21,020 bases of DNA, from contig JBBRPS010000059.1 in the NCBI GenBank assembly GCA_038227745.1, positions 1 through 21,020 of the forward strand, given 5' to 3'. This document shows, piece by piece, positions 8,412 to 15,108 of the stretch (within the stretch, counting starts at the first letter, position 1; each line of letters opens with the position of its first letter). Source of the stretch: DASPXY01 sp038227745 (GTDB taxonomy: Bacteria; Planctomycetota; Planctomycetia; Gemmatales; Gemmataceae). A program made the position numbers and the translations under genes. The notes below the pieces were generated by a model, which searched no databases, was not told where the DNA came from, and worked only from the letters and a program-made list of their open reading frames with translations.

Positions 8412-9515
8412 TCAGAAGTTGAACTCGCCGCGGAAGAAGATCCCCTGGATCGTCAGGTCGGCCTGGGCCGCGTCCAGTTCACCGACGCTGAACCACTGCT
8501 GATACTCGTAGCCCAGCGAGAAGCGCAGCCAGCGGCCGTTCAGGCAGCGCGCGTAGCTTAGCCCGGTGCGGAAGTCGAGCATCGGCACAACCTGGCCCCG
8601 GTCCAGGTGCGTCGCGCCGCCCACCACGACGCCGCCGGGGAAGCGCTGGGTCTCCTCGTAGTTCTGGCTGATTTCGCCGAAGAGGATCGAGCCATCGAGG
8701 CGGCCGAACAGCGCCAGGCCAGGGACGATGTCGAGAGCGCGCGTCACGTCGAAGCCGAAGTGCGGGCCGCCGCCGACGAAGTTGTTGCTCACGCGCTGCT
8801 CCAGGATCGTGCCGGAGGCGCGCGAATCGTAGTACGAGGCCGCGACGCGCGCCCCGAGCCGCCACGAGAACAACCAGAACGGCGCGACCTCGAAATTCCT
8901 GCTGTGGTAGTCGAACTCCCCGAGGTTGGCGTTCAGCCTGCTCTTCAGGAAGCCGGGGCCGAGGACGTCGTAGCGGGGTAGAGTGGTGCTGCCCTGGGAG
9001 ATCACGGAGGTGTAGCCGAGGACGAGTTCGCCCACGGGGTCGGGGAAGCGGTAGCCCAATTCGACGTGCGGCGAGCCGACCCAGTTGAGGCGCGCCCCAG
9101 GGACGGCCACGCCGTGCGTATCGCCGTTCACCGTCACCGGCGCGACCAGGGTGTTGGTGAAGTGCGGGGAGAGGACGCCGATCTCGGCGGCCCCGAACCA
9201 GCCCGGGGGCGGACCGGGCAGCAGATCCGGCGCTGCGACGATTACCCCTGGAGGTGCGGGAGCAAAGGGGGAAGGCGGCGCCTGCCAGGCCGGGCCGGGA
9301 GGCGCCGGCACCGGCGCGGGTATGTCCACGCGCGGCGCGGACGGACCCCAGCCCTGAGTCCCCGGGGGCGGCGGGGGTGGGGGTGGGGGTGGCGGCGGTT
9401 GGGTGATGACCGGCACGGGGGCGGGCGGCGGCGGGACTTGCTGTGCCCCGGCCTGGCCCGACCACGTCAGGACCGCCAGGATGGCGGCGATCGGTCCGAG
9501 AGCCTTGCGTACCAT
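8412..9515 (-). CDS. Proline-rich outer-membrane beta-barrel protein (Lpg1974/BBP7-like)
   Basis: The protein (367 aa) starts with a signal peptide ending at AGA-QQ (about residue 24). Next is a Pro-rich linker (about 27-105) with 12 consecutive prolines. The rest alternates polar and hydrophobic residues as in beta-strands and ends in GEFNF, a C-terminal aromatic typical of outer-membrane barrels. Planctomycetes have many such Lpg1974/BBP7 putative porins; assignment here is by architecture and partial resemblance. The Pro-rich part may span periplasmic or cell-wall space. GGAGG (9522-9526) six bases upstream fixes the start at 9515. The poly-proline codons create a G-rich tract on the opposite strand at 9364-9389. 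The gene converges with the VOC gene. Confidence 0.8.
   Translation of the reverse strand: MVRKALGPIAAILAVLTWSGQAGAQQVPPPPAPVPVITQPPPPPPPPPPPPGTQGWGPSAPRVDIPAPVPAPPGPAWQAPPSPFAPAPPGVIVAAPDLLPGPPPGWFGAAEIGVLSPHFTNTLVAPVTVNGDTHGVAVPGARLNWVGSPHVELGYRFPDPVGELVLGYTSVISQGSTTLPRYDVLGPGFLKSRLNANLGEFDYHSRNFEVAPFWLFSWRLGARVAASYYDSRASGTILEQRVSNNFVGGGPHFGFDVTRALDIVPGLALFGRLDGSILFGEISQNYEETQRFPGGVVVGGATHLDRGQVVPMLDFRTGLSYARCLNGRWLRFSLGYEYQQWFSVGELDAAQADLTIQGIFFRGEFNF
9364..9389 (+). other. G-quadruplex-forming tract inside the porin gene
   Basis: On the plus strand, four runs of five G are separated by loops of 4, 1 and 1 bases. The coding strand is the opposite one, so the G-rich strand is the transcription template. 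The tract encodes most of the 12-proline run. Confidence 0.75.
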
Positions 9516-9636
9516 GACCAGCCTCCCCAGGACAGTTCGGACACCATCAGGGGTGGCGGTCATACCGCGGCGCCGCGGCCGGGGCAAGGCCTGCTTCGGC
9601 GCGAGGGGTCGGGGCAAGGCGGGGAAGGGGGTCGCC

Positions 9637-9683
9637 GGGCGGAGCCGGCTCCTACGAAGACCCGTAGGAGGGGGCTCCGTCCC
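9637..9683. repeat. Imperfect inverted repeat between porin and hypothetical gene
   Basis: Positions 9640-9656 pair with 9663-9679, 15 of 17 bases, across a 6-base loop. The left arm contains the 12-bp perfect palindrome GGAGCCGGCTCC. It lies downstream of the minus-strand gene ending at 9706, so it could terminate that transcript. Confidence 0.78.
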
Positions 9684-9705
9684 CCGATCGAAGCGTCAAG
9701 CGCTT

Positions 9706-10143
9706 CTACGACGACGATTCGTTCTGCTGGGCGACCTCCGCCAGCGGGGCGACCAGGTTCAGGATGTTGCCCATCTGGCCGAGGCGCAGGCCATAGCGGT
9801 CGAGGAAGTCCTGCAGAGCGAACTCGCTGTCGAGAGCGTCGCTGCCGTTTTGGCGCAGCTCCTCGGCGAGGTTCGAGAGGATGGAGCCGTAGGCCCTCTC
9901 CAGCGTCGGCAGGGCCTGGCGGCAGGCTTCGGGCAGGTCGGGAAACTCCTCGCGCCAGCGGGCCAGCAGGGCGCGCCAGCGCCCCGAGGTGTCGTGGGCG
10001 GCGGCGGTGGCCTGCATGTGGGCCAGCTGCTCGCGCTGCACCTCGAGGATCTGCCGCAGCACATCGGCCAGGAGGGGCGTCGGCTCCGTGGGTGCGGGGA
10101 CCGCGGCGACTGGGAGGGAAGTGACGTCGAAGTGGGATTGCAT
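9706..10143 (-). CDS. Hypothetical helical cytosolic protein
   Basis: The protein (145 aa) has no signal peptide or membrane segment that I can see. After a Pro/Thr-rich start (residues 1-24) it appears to be nearly all helix: LLADVLRQILEVQREQLAHM, then WRALLARWREEFPDLP, a conserved-looking ERAYGSILSNLAEELRQNG, and an end rich in Gln/Ser. I do not recognise the family. ATG 10143 is preferred, with GAGGA at 10148-10152 four bases upstream. A longer frame to 10203 adds Cys/Arg-rich residues across the candidate promoter region. The gene lies downstream of the PilZ gene by 149 bases and has a -10-like TATAAC of its own. Confidence 0.75.
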   Translation of the reverse strand: MQSHFDVTSLPVAAVPAPTEPTPLLADVLRQILEVQREQLAHMQATAAAHDTSGRWRALLARWREEFPDLPEACRQALPTLERAYGSILSNLAEELRQNGSDALDSEFALQDFLDRYGLRLGQMGNILNLVAPLAEVAQQNESSS

Positions 10144-10205
10144 GGCGTCCTCGGCACAGCACAAGGGGCGGCCCCGGCACAGTTCGCGGGCGCCCCACGC
10201 CATGT

Positions 10206-10233
10206 GTTATACCAGGCGGCGCGCCGCCGCAAA
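10206..10233 (-). promoter_or_regulatory. Candidate promoter of the 9706-10143 gene
   Basis: Reading the minus strand, TTTGCG (10228-10233) is followed after 16 bases by TATAAC (10206-10211), about 60 bases before the ATG. The spacer contains the 14-bp palindrome GGCGGCGCGCCGCC. The -10 match is good and the -35 match poor. Confidence 0.33.
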
Positions 10234-10292
10234 AGGGCCTACCGACCGCCACGCCCCCGGCCCCGCCCGTCGCCACCGTCCCGCGGAACGGT

Positions 10293-10655
10293 TCACACGA
10301 ACACGGCGACTTCTTCCTCGTTCAACGGCAGGGCGAACTCGCAGCCGACGAACCAGGTGCCGTCCGACTGGTCGGTCACGTGAACCACCCGGGCCAGCAC
10401 GGTGCGACTGCCGCCGTGGCCGGCGCTGAGATCGACGGCCAGGAACGTGCCCGGCTTGAACGGGTAACAGATCAGCAGACCGACGCCGCCGGCGGAGATG
10501 TCCTGGACCGTGGCGCCCCACGAGATGGCGTCGGACAGTTCCAGGGGGCGGGACAGGGCTTCCAGGCTGCAGGCACGGCGGACCGAGGCGCGGCGGTCCG
10601 GCCGGACGCCACGGGGCGCGGCCTTGGCCTCGGCAAGGACAGAGGGTTTGCTCAT
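10293..10655 (-). CDS. PilZ-domain protein
   Basis: The protein (120 aa) is a single PilZ domain, a module that commonly binds cyclic di-GMP. The binding signature is intact: an Arg cluster RRASVRR (residues 21-27) and DISAGGVG (52-59), matching RxxxR and D/NxSxxG. Strands typical of the barrel follow (FLAVDL, VLARVVHV, WFVGCEF). No effector domain is attached, so it would act through a partner; neighbours do not identify one. ATG 10655 has GAGG five bases upstream. An in-frame ATG at 10883 with GAGAGG nearby would add 76 residues of Arg/Pro-rich sequence. I prefer the short form, with the long one as a real alternative. Confidence 0.87.
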   Translation of the reverse strand: MSKPSVLAEAKAAPRGVRPDRRASVRRACSLEALSRPLELSDAISWGATVQDISAGGVGLLICYPFKPGTFLAVDLSAGHGGSRTVLARVVHVTDQSDGTWFVGCEFALPLNEEEVAVFV

Positions 10656-11144
10656 GGGGGCCTCTTCCACGGGTTTCGCGAGGCGTCTGCCTCGAAACCG
10701 GGCCGAGTCCCTGTCCGGCGGACGGGGCCACGGTTCGGTCACCGCAAAGGTAGGTCGCACTCGCGGCACGGTCAAATCGGGACCCGCCTGGCGAACGCGA
10801 TCTCCCCCTACCTCGTGTCCTCCTGCAAGGTCCAGGCCGATCGAGCGCTCCGGCGGCCGGGAATACGGGTGGTACATCGACATGACTACCTCTCGTTGTT
10901 CGCGCCGGCACGCCCGGTCGGGCGGGCATGCCCTCACCTCTCAGATAGCCGCGCCCGCCCCGACCCGCCACCGGCACCTCGCTGCCCCACTCTCCCAGCC
11001 TTCCCCGTCATGCGGACAGCCGACAGCGAGGACTTTCGCGGTGGAAAAAAGCGGAACCTTCTGGTATCGGGATGGTCCGTGCCCGGGGGGTCGCCGGAGC
11101 GATTTCCGCCGCCCCCGGCCGGCCCCCGAAAGGAGGGAAGACGC
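10656..11144. other. Long divergent gap between PilZ and small membrane protein genes
   Basis: These 489 bases have no convincing gene apart from the possible N-terminal extension of the PilZ frame up to 10883. An A-tract (11045-11050) is followed by an ECF-type promoter-like pair at 11053-11077. I see no long inverted repeat here, unlike most other gaps in the window. Confidence 0.6.
11053..11077 (+). promoter_or_regulatory. Candidate ECF-sigma-type promoter
   Basis: GGAACC (11053-11058) lies about 16 bases ahead of GTC (11075-11077), the usual layout of -35 GGAAC and -10 GTC boxes for extracytoplasmic-function sigma factors. A run of six A precedes it. The downstream gene (11145) encodes a membrane-anchored protein, which would suit envelope-stress control. 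The match is short and could be chance. Confidence 0.27.
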
Positions 11145-11462
11145 GTGTACCGCCCCCGACCATGGACGGTTGTGCTGCTGGTCGTGGTGACCGGCGTGGT
11201 GGTGGGTTTCTCCCGGTTCGGCGAGCCGCCGCAACCTCCCCCGGTGCCGCGGATCGTCGAGGGGCAGGACGAGGCGGAGGAGGGCGCCCGCTACCTCCGC
11301 GACTGGGCCCTGTACCTCGACGCGGAGATCAACCGCAGCACGGCGCAGGCCGTCCCGCTGCCGCCGCTGCACGAACTGCCCCCTCTCCCCTCCGAGTTCC
11401 TGCCGCCCAGCGCCTCCGTCGAGGCAAGCCTTGACGCGCCGGAGACCGACGGCCCTGTCTGA
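11145..11462 (+). CDS. Small membrane-anchored protein, proline-rich
   Basis: This is a 105-aa product from GTG 11145, chosen because AAGGAGG (11130-11136) lies eight bases upstream. Residues 7-21 (PWTVVLLVVVTGVVV) form one membrane anchor or uncleaved signal. A Pro-rich patch follows (PPQPPPVPR), then an acidic helix (EGQDEAEEGARYLRDWALY) and a Pro/Leu-rich tail (VPLPPLHELPPLPSEFLPP). Most of it should lie outside the cytoplasm. I do not recognise a family. The rhodanese gene follows after 85 bases on the same strand but has a possible promoter of its own. Confidence 0.63.
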   Translation: MYRPRPWTVVLLVVVTGVVVGFSRFGEPPQPPPVPRIVEGQDEAEEGARYLRDWALYLDAEINRSTAQAVPLPPLHELPPLPSEFLPPSASVEASLDAPETDGPV

Positions 11463-11503
11463 GCGGGCAGCCCACCGCGTTCGCTGGAAGTGCTTCGCCG
11501 CCG

Positions 11504-11509
11504 TATAAC
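11504..11509 (+). promoter_or_regulatory. Candidate -10 element for the rhodanese gene
   Basis: TATAAC lies 38 bases ahead of the ATG. The best upstream hexamer, TTCGCT at 11480-11485 (18-base spacing), is a poor -35. The same TATAAC hexamer precedes the gene starting at 10143. Confidence 0.3.
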
Positions 11510-11547
11510 GACGGGGAAGCTCGCCCCAACCCCTGGAGACCGCACCG

Positions 11548-11874
11548 ATGGTTCAGCAGATCACGCCGCGCGAGCTGGCGCGGCGGCTGGCGAACGACCA
11601 GCCGGTCTACCTGCTCGATGTGCGCCAGCCGTGGGAGAACGAAACCGCCGCCCTCCCCGGCAGCGTGCTGGTCCCACTCACCGACCTGACCGCCCGCGCG
11701 GAAGAAGTGCGCCCCGAGCCGGGCGCCCTGCTGGTGGTCTACTGCCACCACGGCGTGCGCAGCCTGTCCGGCGCGGCGCTGCTGGAGCGCCTGGGGCACG
11801 CCCAGGTCGCCTCCCTCGTCGGCGGCATCGAAGCCTGGTCCCTTGAGGTCGATCCGACCGTGCCGCGCTACTGA
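11548..11874 (+). CDS. Single-domain rhodanese-like sulfurtransferase
   Basis: The protein (108 aa) matches the GlpE-type single rhodanese domain. It has LLDVRQPWEN (residues 22-31) with the conserved Asp-Val-Arg, the active-site loop C66-HHGVRS that would carry the persulfide, and VGGIEAW (91-97) at the end. It should move sulfane sulfur between thiols in the cytosol; no signal peptide is seen. The loop CHHGVRS resembles the variant found in many bacterial single-domain proteins and ThiF/MoeB-associated domains. GGAG at 11535-11538 is a ribosome site nine bases upstream. The stop lies only eight bases from the stop of the convergent DUF1080 gene, leaving no room for a conventional terminator. 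Confidence 0.92.
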   Translation: MVQQITPRELARRLANDQPVYLLDVRQPWENETAALPGSVLVPLTDLTARAEEVRPEPGALLVVYCHHGVRSLSGAALLERLGHAQVASLVGGIEAWSLEVDPTVPRY

Positions 11875-11882
11875 CGCGCCGG

Positions 11883-12545
11883 TCACTTTCCCGCCTTCGG
11901 CGACGCGGCCGGCAACTCCTCAATGCGGATGTCCTTGTAGAAGACCTTCGCCCTGCCGCCGCCGTGGATCTGCAAGCCGATGATGCCCGTGCGGTCGATC
12001 TTCGGGTCTTTCTCCATGTAATCGACGGTCAGCTCGCCGTTGAGCCACAGCCGGATGCGCGGGCCCTCACAGCGGATGGTGTACTCGTTCCAGTCGTCGT
12101 GCCGGACGACCTTCTCCAGGAGCTTCCTGTCCGGCTGGGCGAGGACACGGTTGCGCCGCGACTCGTCGTACAGCGCCCCCCAGTAGTGCTGACCCACGTC
12201 CGCCTGGTAGCCGCTCACTTCGTGGTGTTTCGGGATCCGCTTCGTGCGGAACTGGACGCCGGCGTTGGCATGCTTGCGGTCGCCGAGCAGCTTGAACTTC
12301 ACCTTCAGCTCGAAGTCGCCGTAGCTCTTCGTCGTGCAGAGGAATTCGTTGCGGGGCACGACGCGCTCCAGCGAGCCGCCGACGATGGCCCCGTCCTCGA
12401 CCCGCCAGGTGTTCTTCGTGTCGCCCTCCCAGTCGCCGAGGGTCTTGCCGTCGAACAGCGGCTTGCCGTCCGCCCGGCAGTCCGGGGGCTGGCCGAGGGT
12501 ACACAGCGCACCGAGGAAAAGACTGGTCGCGAGGAGTTGACGCAT
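11883..12545 (-). CDS. DUF1080 / 3-keto-disaccharide hydrolase-like secreted protein
   Basis: The protein (220 aa) has a signal peptide (hydrophobic LLATSLFLGALCTLG) and then one DUF1080 domain, a concanavalin-like jelly roll. Typical segments are LFDGKTLGDWEGD, WRVEDGAIVGGS, DFELKVKFKL, ANAGVQFRT, DWNEYTIRCEGPRIRLWLNG and a final GIIGLQIHGGG. Characterised relatives hydrolyse 3-keto-glycosides; most planctomycete members are untested. It shares the fold but not close sequence with the second copy at 18772-19431. No clear ribosome site precedes ATG 12545. No sugar gene adjoins it. Confidence 0.93.
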   Translation of the reverse strand: MRQLLATSLFLGALCTLGQPPDCRADGKPLFDGKTLGDWEGDTKNTWRVEDGAIVGGSLERVVPRNEFLCTTKSYGDFELKVKFKLLGDRKHANAGVQFRTKRIPKHHEVSGYQADVGQHYWGALYDESRRNRVLAQPDRKLLEKVVRHDDWNEYTIRCEGPRIRLWLNGELTVDYMEKDPKIDRTGIIGLQIHGGGRAKVFYKDIRIEELPAASPKAGK

Positions 12546-12735
12546 GGTTCGGTCCGAGGTTGGAGGTTCGAGTCACCGTGCCGCACGGGGAGTATACCGA
12601 CCGCGAACGCAATGGGCAGCCGTTCGACCTTTCCTCTTGTGCGATCGGCTTTGCTCCGGTACAAGCCCGGCCATCACCGTCCCAGCCGAACCGCGCGCCG
12701 GCCCTCGCCCGTGCGCCCGTCGAAAGGGGGTTGCC

Positions 12736-13407
12736 GTGCGCCGCCCGCCCGTCCGCTCGCTGCTCCTGTGGGCCCTGCTGCCGACCTGCAGCGGTTGCCT
12801 GTTCGTGTACACCCGGGAGGAGACCGTCCGCCCCGGCGAGGCGAAACGCCAGGTGGAGTTCCAGTCGGAGACCGCCGCCCAGCTCTTCGCCACCGCCGTG
12901 GACCAGCGCGTCAAGGGCCGGGACGCGCACGCGGGCACCTTGGCCATCCCGTTTATCGCTTACATCGAGACAACGCGCAAGGTGTCCGAGGCAGCGTTCT
13001 ACAACGACGAGGTGACGGCGTGCGACACGGACAATGACGGGGTGATTACCGATACCGAGGCGGTCGCCTACAGCCGCCGGTATGGGGTGAACTGCGACTT
13101 GAAGGCGGACCAGAACGTGCTGGTGCAGACCGGCTTTGTCCCCATCTCCTCCGGGCGCGACCCCTACGAGGTGTTCTACCCGCGGCCGTACGCCACCCCA
13201 CCGGAGCTGACGTTCCCGGCCGGAGCGGGCGTGGACCTGCAGACTCTGGAGCAGTCGCCGCACGGTTTCCGCGTCCACGTGACGCCGGACAACCATTCGG
13301 GCCTGGTGAGCTGGAAGGCGCGGGGGGTGGCGAGTCCCGCTCCGGGGGCGGCGCCGGCCGCCCTCGCGGTGCCGACGGGCGAAGTGCCGAAGGGCGAAGT
13401 GAAGTGA
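12736..13407 (+). CDS. Putative lipoprotein with one canonical EF-hand loop
   Basis: This is a 223-aa product from GTG 12736, preceded by AAGGGGG. The N-terminus RRPPVRSLLLWALLPTCSGC is a signal with two Cys (C18, C21); C21 follows S-G, an imperfect lipobox, so lipidation is plausible rather than certain. Residues 97-108, DTDNDGVITDTE, fit the 12-position EF-hand calcium loop (Asp at 1, 3, 5, Gly at 6, Ile at 8, Glu at 12). The rest is unassigned, with a beta-rich stretch near FYPRPYATPPELTF and a low-complexity Ala/Pro end. An in-frame start at 12544 is rejected since it would bury the signal. The family is unknown to me. Confidence 0.75.
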   Translation: MRRPPVRSLLLWALLPTCSGCLFVYTREETVRPGEAKRQVEFQSETAAQLFATAVDQRVKGRDAHAGTLAIPFIAYIETTRKVSEAAFYNDEVTACDTDNDGVITDTEAVAYSRRYGVNCDLKADQNVLVQTGFVPISSGRDPYEVFYPRPYATPPELTFPAGAGVDLQTLEQSPHGFRVHVTPDNHSGLVSWKARGVASPAPGAAPAALAVPTGEVPKGEVK

Positions 13408-13422
13408 GGTGAGGTCAGGACA

Positions 13423-13448
13423 AGCCCACGGGCCGCGCCCCGTGGGCT
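13423..13448. terminator. Hairpin between convergent genes
   Basis: AGCCCACGGG (13423-13432) pairs perfectly with CCCGTGGGCT (13439-13448) over a 6-base GC loop. It lies 15 bases after the lipoprotein stop and 7 before the DUF1501 stop, so it may terminate both transcripts. The stem is the same as the core of the 5410-5439 palindrome. No T-run follows. Confidence 0.65.
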
Positions 13449-13455
13449 CCGTCGC

Positions 13456-14892
13456 TCAGCACAATCCCGGGATCGGGTCGGCGTTGTAGACGTGGTGCGG
13501 CCGTTCGAGCTGATCGTACCACTGGGCGGTGCGCGGCACGCCGAGGGCCTCGTAGATCGTCGCCGCCAGGTTCTCCGGCGTCTGCGGCTGCGTGGCGGGG
13601 TGGCCGCCCTGGCGGTCGCTCGAGCCGATCACCTGCCCGCCGCGCACGCCCCCGCCGGCGCAGAACACCGTCTGCACCGCGCCCCAGTGGTCGCGGCCCG
13701 GCTGGCGGTAGTGCTGCGGCAGCGTCGAGATCCGCGGCGTCCGTCCGAACTCCCCCGCCATCACGATCAGCGTCCGCTCCAGCTGCCCCGTCTGCTGCAG
13801 GTCGTCGAGCAGCGCCGAGAGGGCGCGGTCGGTCGGCGGGAACAGGCTGTCCTTGAGGCGCGGGAAGATGCTGCCGTGCAGGTCCCACGACTCGTTGTTG
13901 CCGAGGTTCACCTGCACGAAGTTCACGCCGACCTCGATCAGCCGCCGCGCCATCAGCAGCGACCAGCCGAAGCTGTTGCGGCCGTAGCGCTCCTGGACGC
14001 GCAGGTCGGCGTTCGTCACGTCGAAGGCCCGGCGTGCGCGCGCGTCCGACAGCAGCGACAGCGCCAGCTCGCGGTTGCGGTCGAACGTGCTGACCGCCGG
14101 GATGGGGCGCCCGGGCCGGTGCCGTTCCACCGCGCCGAGGAGGTCCACGCGGCCGTCCATCTGCCCGCGGTTGACGCCGTCCGGCAGGGTGAGGCTGGGG
14201 GCGCGGAAGGGCGAGTCGTCGCGCACGTGCGGCGCCTCGGGCTGCATGGTGAAGGCGTACTCGGGGTAGGCGCCGTAGATGCGCGACCGGAACGGCGCGG
14301 CCTCGACGAACCACGGGTCGCGGCGCGGCCCCATCTGGCCGGCGAACTGGCCGGGAATGACGCGGCCAGTCATGTGGGTCAGCTTCTCGGGCAGGACGAC
14401 GGCCGGCGGCAGCGCGCCGCGGCGGCGCGTGACCTGGCCGGCGACGGCGGCGATGGACGGCCAATCGACGGGCGTGGGGCGGTTGGCGTCGAAGCCCGGC
14501 GGCATGGCGGTGCGGCCGGTGAGCATCATGGCGTGGCCGTGCGAGTGCGAGTTGGACGGGTGCGTCAGCGAGCGGACGAGCGCCCAGAGGTGGCTGCGCT
14601 GGGCGAGCAGGGGCAGGTGCTCGCAGATGCGGACGCCGGGGCTGCGCGTGGCGATGGGTCGGAACTCGCCGCGGATGCCGTCGGCGGCGTCGGGCTTGAG
14701 GTCGAAGCTGTCCAGTTGCGACAGGCCGCCGGACAGGAAGATGTAGATGACCGAGCGGGCGTCGTGGCGCTGCCGGACCGCGTCGGCGGAGACGGCGCCG
14801 ATGAGGGACTCGCCGAGCAGCCCCGAGGTGAGGCCGCCGACGCCGAACTTGAGCCAATCCCGACGGTCCCCGTACACGTCGCGGCGTGTCAT
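13456..14892 (-). CDS. DUF1501 family protein, second copy
   Basis: The protein (478 aa) has a twin-arginine-like start, DRRDWLKFGVGGL (residues 9-21), then a hydrophobic segment ending near VSADA, so Tat export is likely. The alkaline phosphatase-like core shows IFLSGGLSQLDSFDLKP (51-67), THPSNSHSHGHAM with several His, MAGEFGRTP and GRDHWGAVQ. Function is unproven in this family. GGAGGGC (14898-14904) five bases upstream supports ATG 14892. It is clearly diverged from the copy at 2956-4368 (MDGGVSHVDSFD there, LSGGLSQLDSFD here), so this is not a recent duplication. As with the first, no DUF1549/DUF1553 partner is next to it. Confidence 0.95.
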   Translation of the reverse strand: MTRRDVYGDRRDWLKFGVGGLTSGLLGESLIGAVSADAVRQRHDARSVIYIFLSGGLSQLDSFDLKPDAADGIRGEFRPIATRSPGVRICEHLPLLAQRSHLWALVRSLTHPSNSHSHGHAMMLTGRTAMPPGFDANRPTPVDWPSIAAVAGQVTRRRGALPPAVVLPEKLTHMTGRVIPGQFAGQMGPRRDPWFVEAAPFRSRIYGAYPEYAFTMQPEAPHVRDDSPFRAPSLTLPDGVNRGQMDGRVDLLGAVERHRPGRPIPAVSTFDRNRELALSLLSDARARRAFDVTNADLRVQERYGRNSFGWSLLMARRLIEVGVNFVQVNLGNNESWDLHGSIFPRLKDSLFPPTDRALSALLDDLQQTGQLERTLIVMAGEFGRTPRISTLPQHYRQPGRDHWGAVQTVFCAGGGVRGGQVIGSSDRQGGHPATQPQTPENLAATIYEALGVPRTAQWYDQLERPHHVYNADPIPGLC

Positions 14893-14961
14893 GTGTCGCC
14901 CTCCGTCGCAGAGATCGAGAACGACCGCTCGCCCTTCGGCGGGGGAGCAGCCTTAACCCTC

Positions 14962-14989
14962 ATGATAACCTACCTGGGGCGACAGTCAT
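14962..14989 (-). promoter_or_regulatory. Candidate promoter of the second DUF1501 gene
   Basis: On the minus strand ATGACT (14984-14989) is followed after 16 bases by TATCAT (14962-14967), about 70 bases before the ATG. Both hexamers are moderate sigma-70 matches in a locally AT-richer stretch. Confidence 0.3.
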
Positions 14990-15044
14990 TCTCCTTTCTC
15001 GGCACTTTATGGCGGCAAGCAGCCTTGCTTGTCGCGCTGGGGGC

Positions 15045-15079
15045 CGTTTCGCCGAGGTTCTGCGAACCGCGGCGAAACG
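15045..15079. repeat. Hairpin repeat, second copy (CGTTTCGCCG family)
   Basis: Positions 15045-15060 pair with 15064-15079 (15 of 16) over a 3-base TGC loop. The first 27 bases match 2764-2790 with one difference. It follows the stop of the minus-strand FHA gene by about 30 bases and could terminate it. A smaller hairpin, CAAGCA-GCCT-TGCTTG, lies nearby at 15016-15031. Confidence 0.82.
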
Positions 15080-15108
15080 AAGGCGGATCGGAAATGAGGG
15101 TTGGCCTC

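Noticed and set aside
14975..15000. Nine-codon minus-strand frame with an AGGAG upstream, ahead of the DUF1501 gene
   Set aside because: Spacing to its ATG is too short, and the frame overlaps the candidate promoter. There is no sign of a leader-peptide code such as repeated codons.
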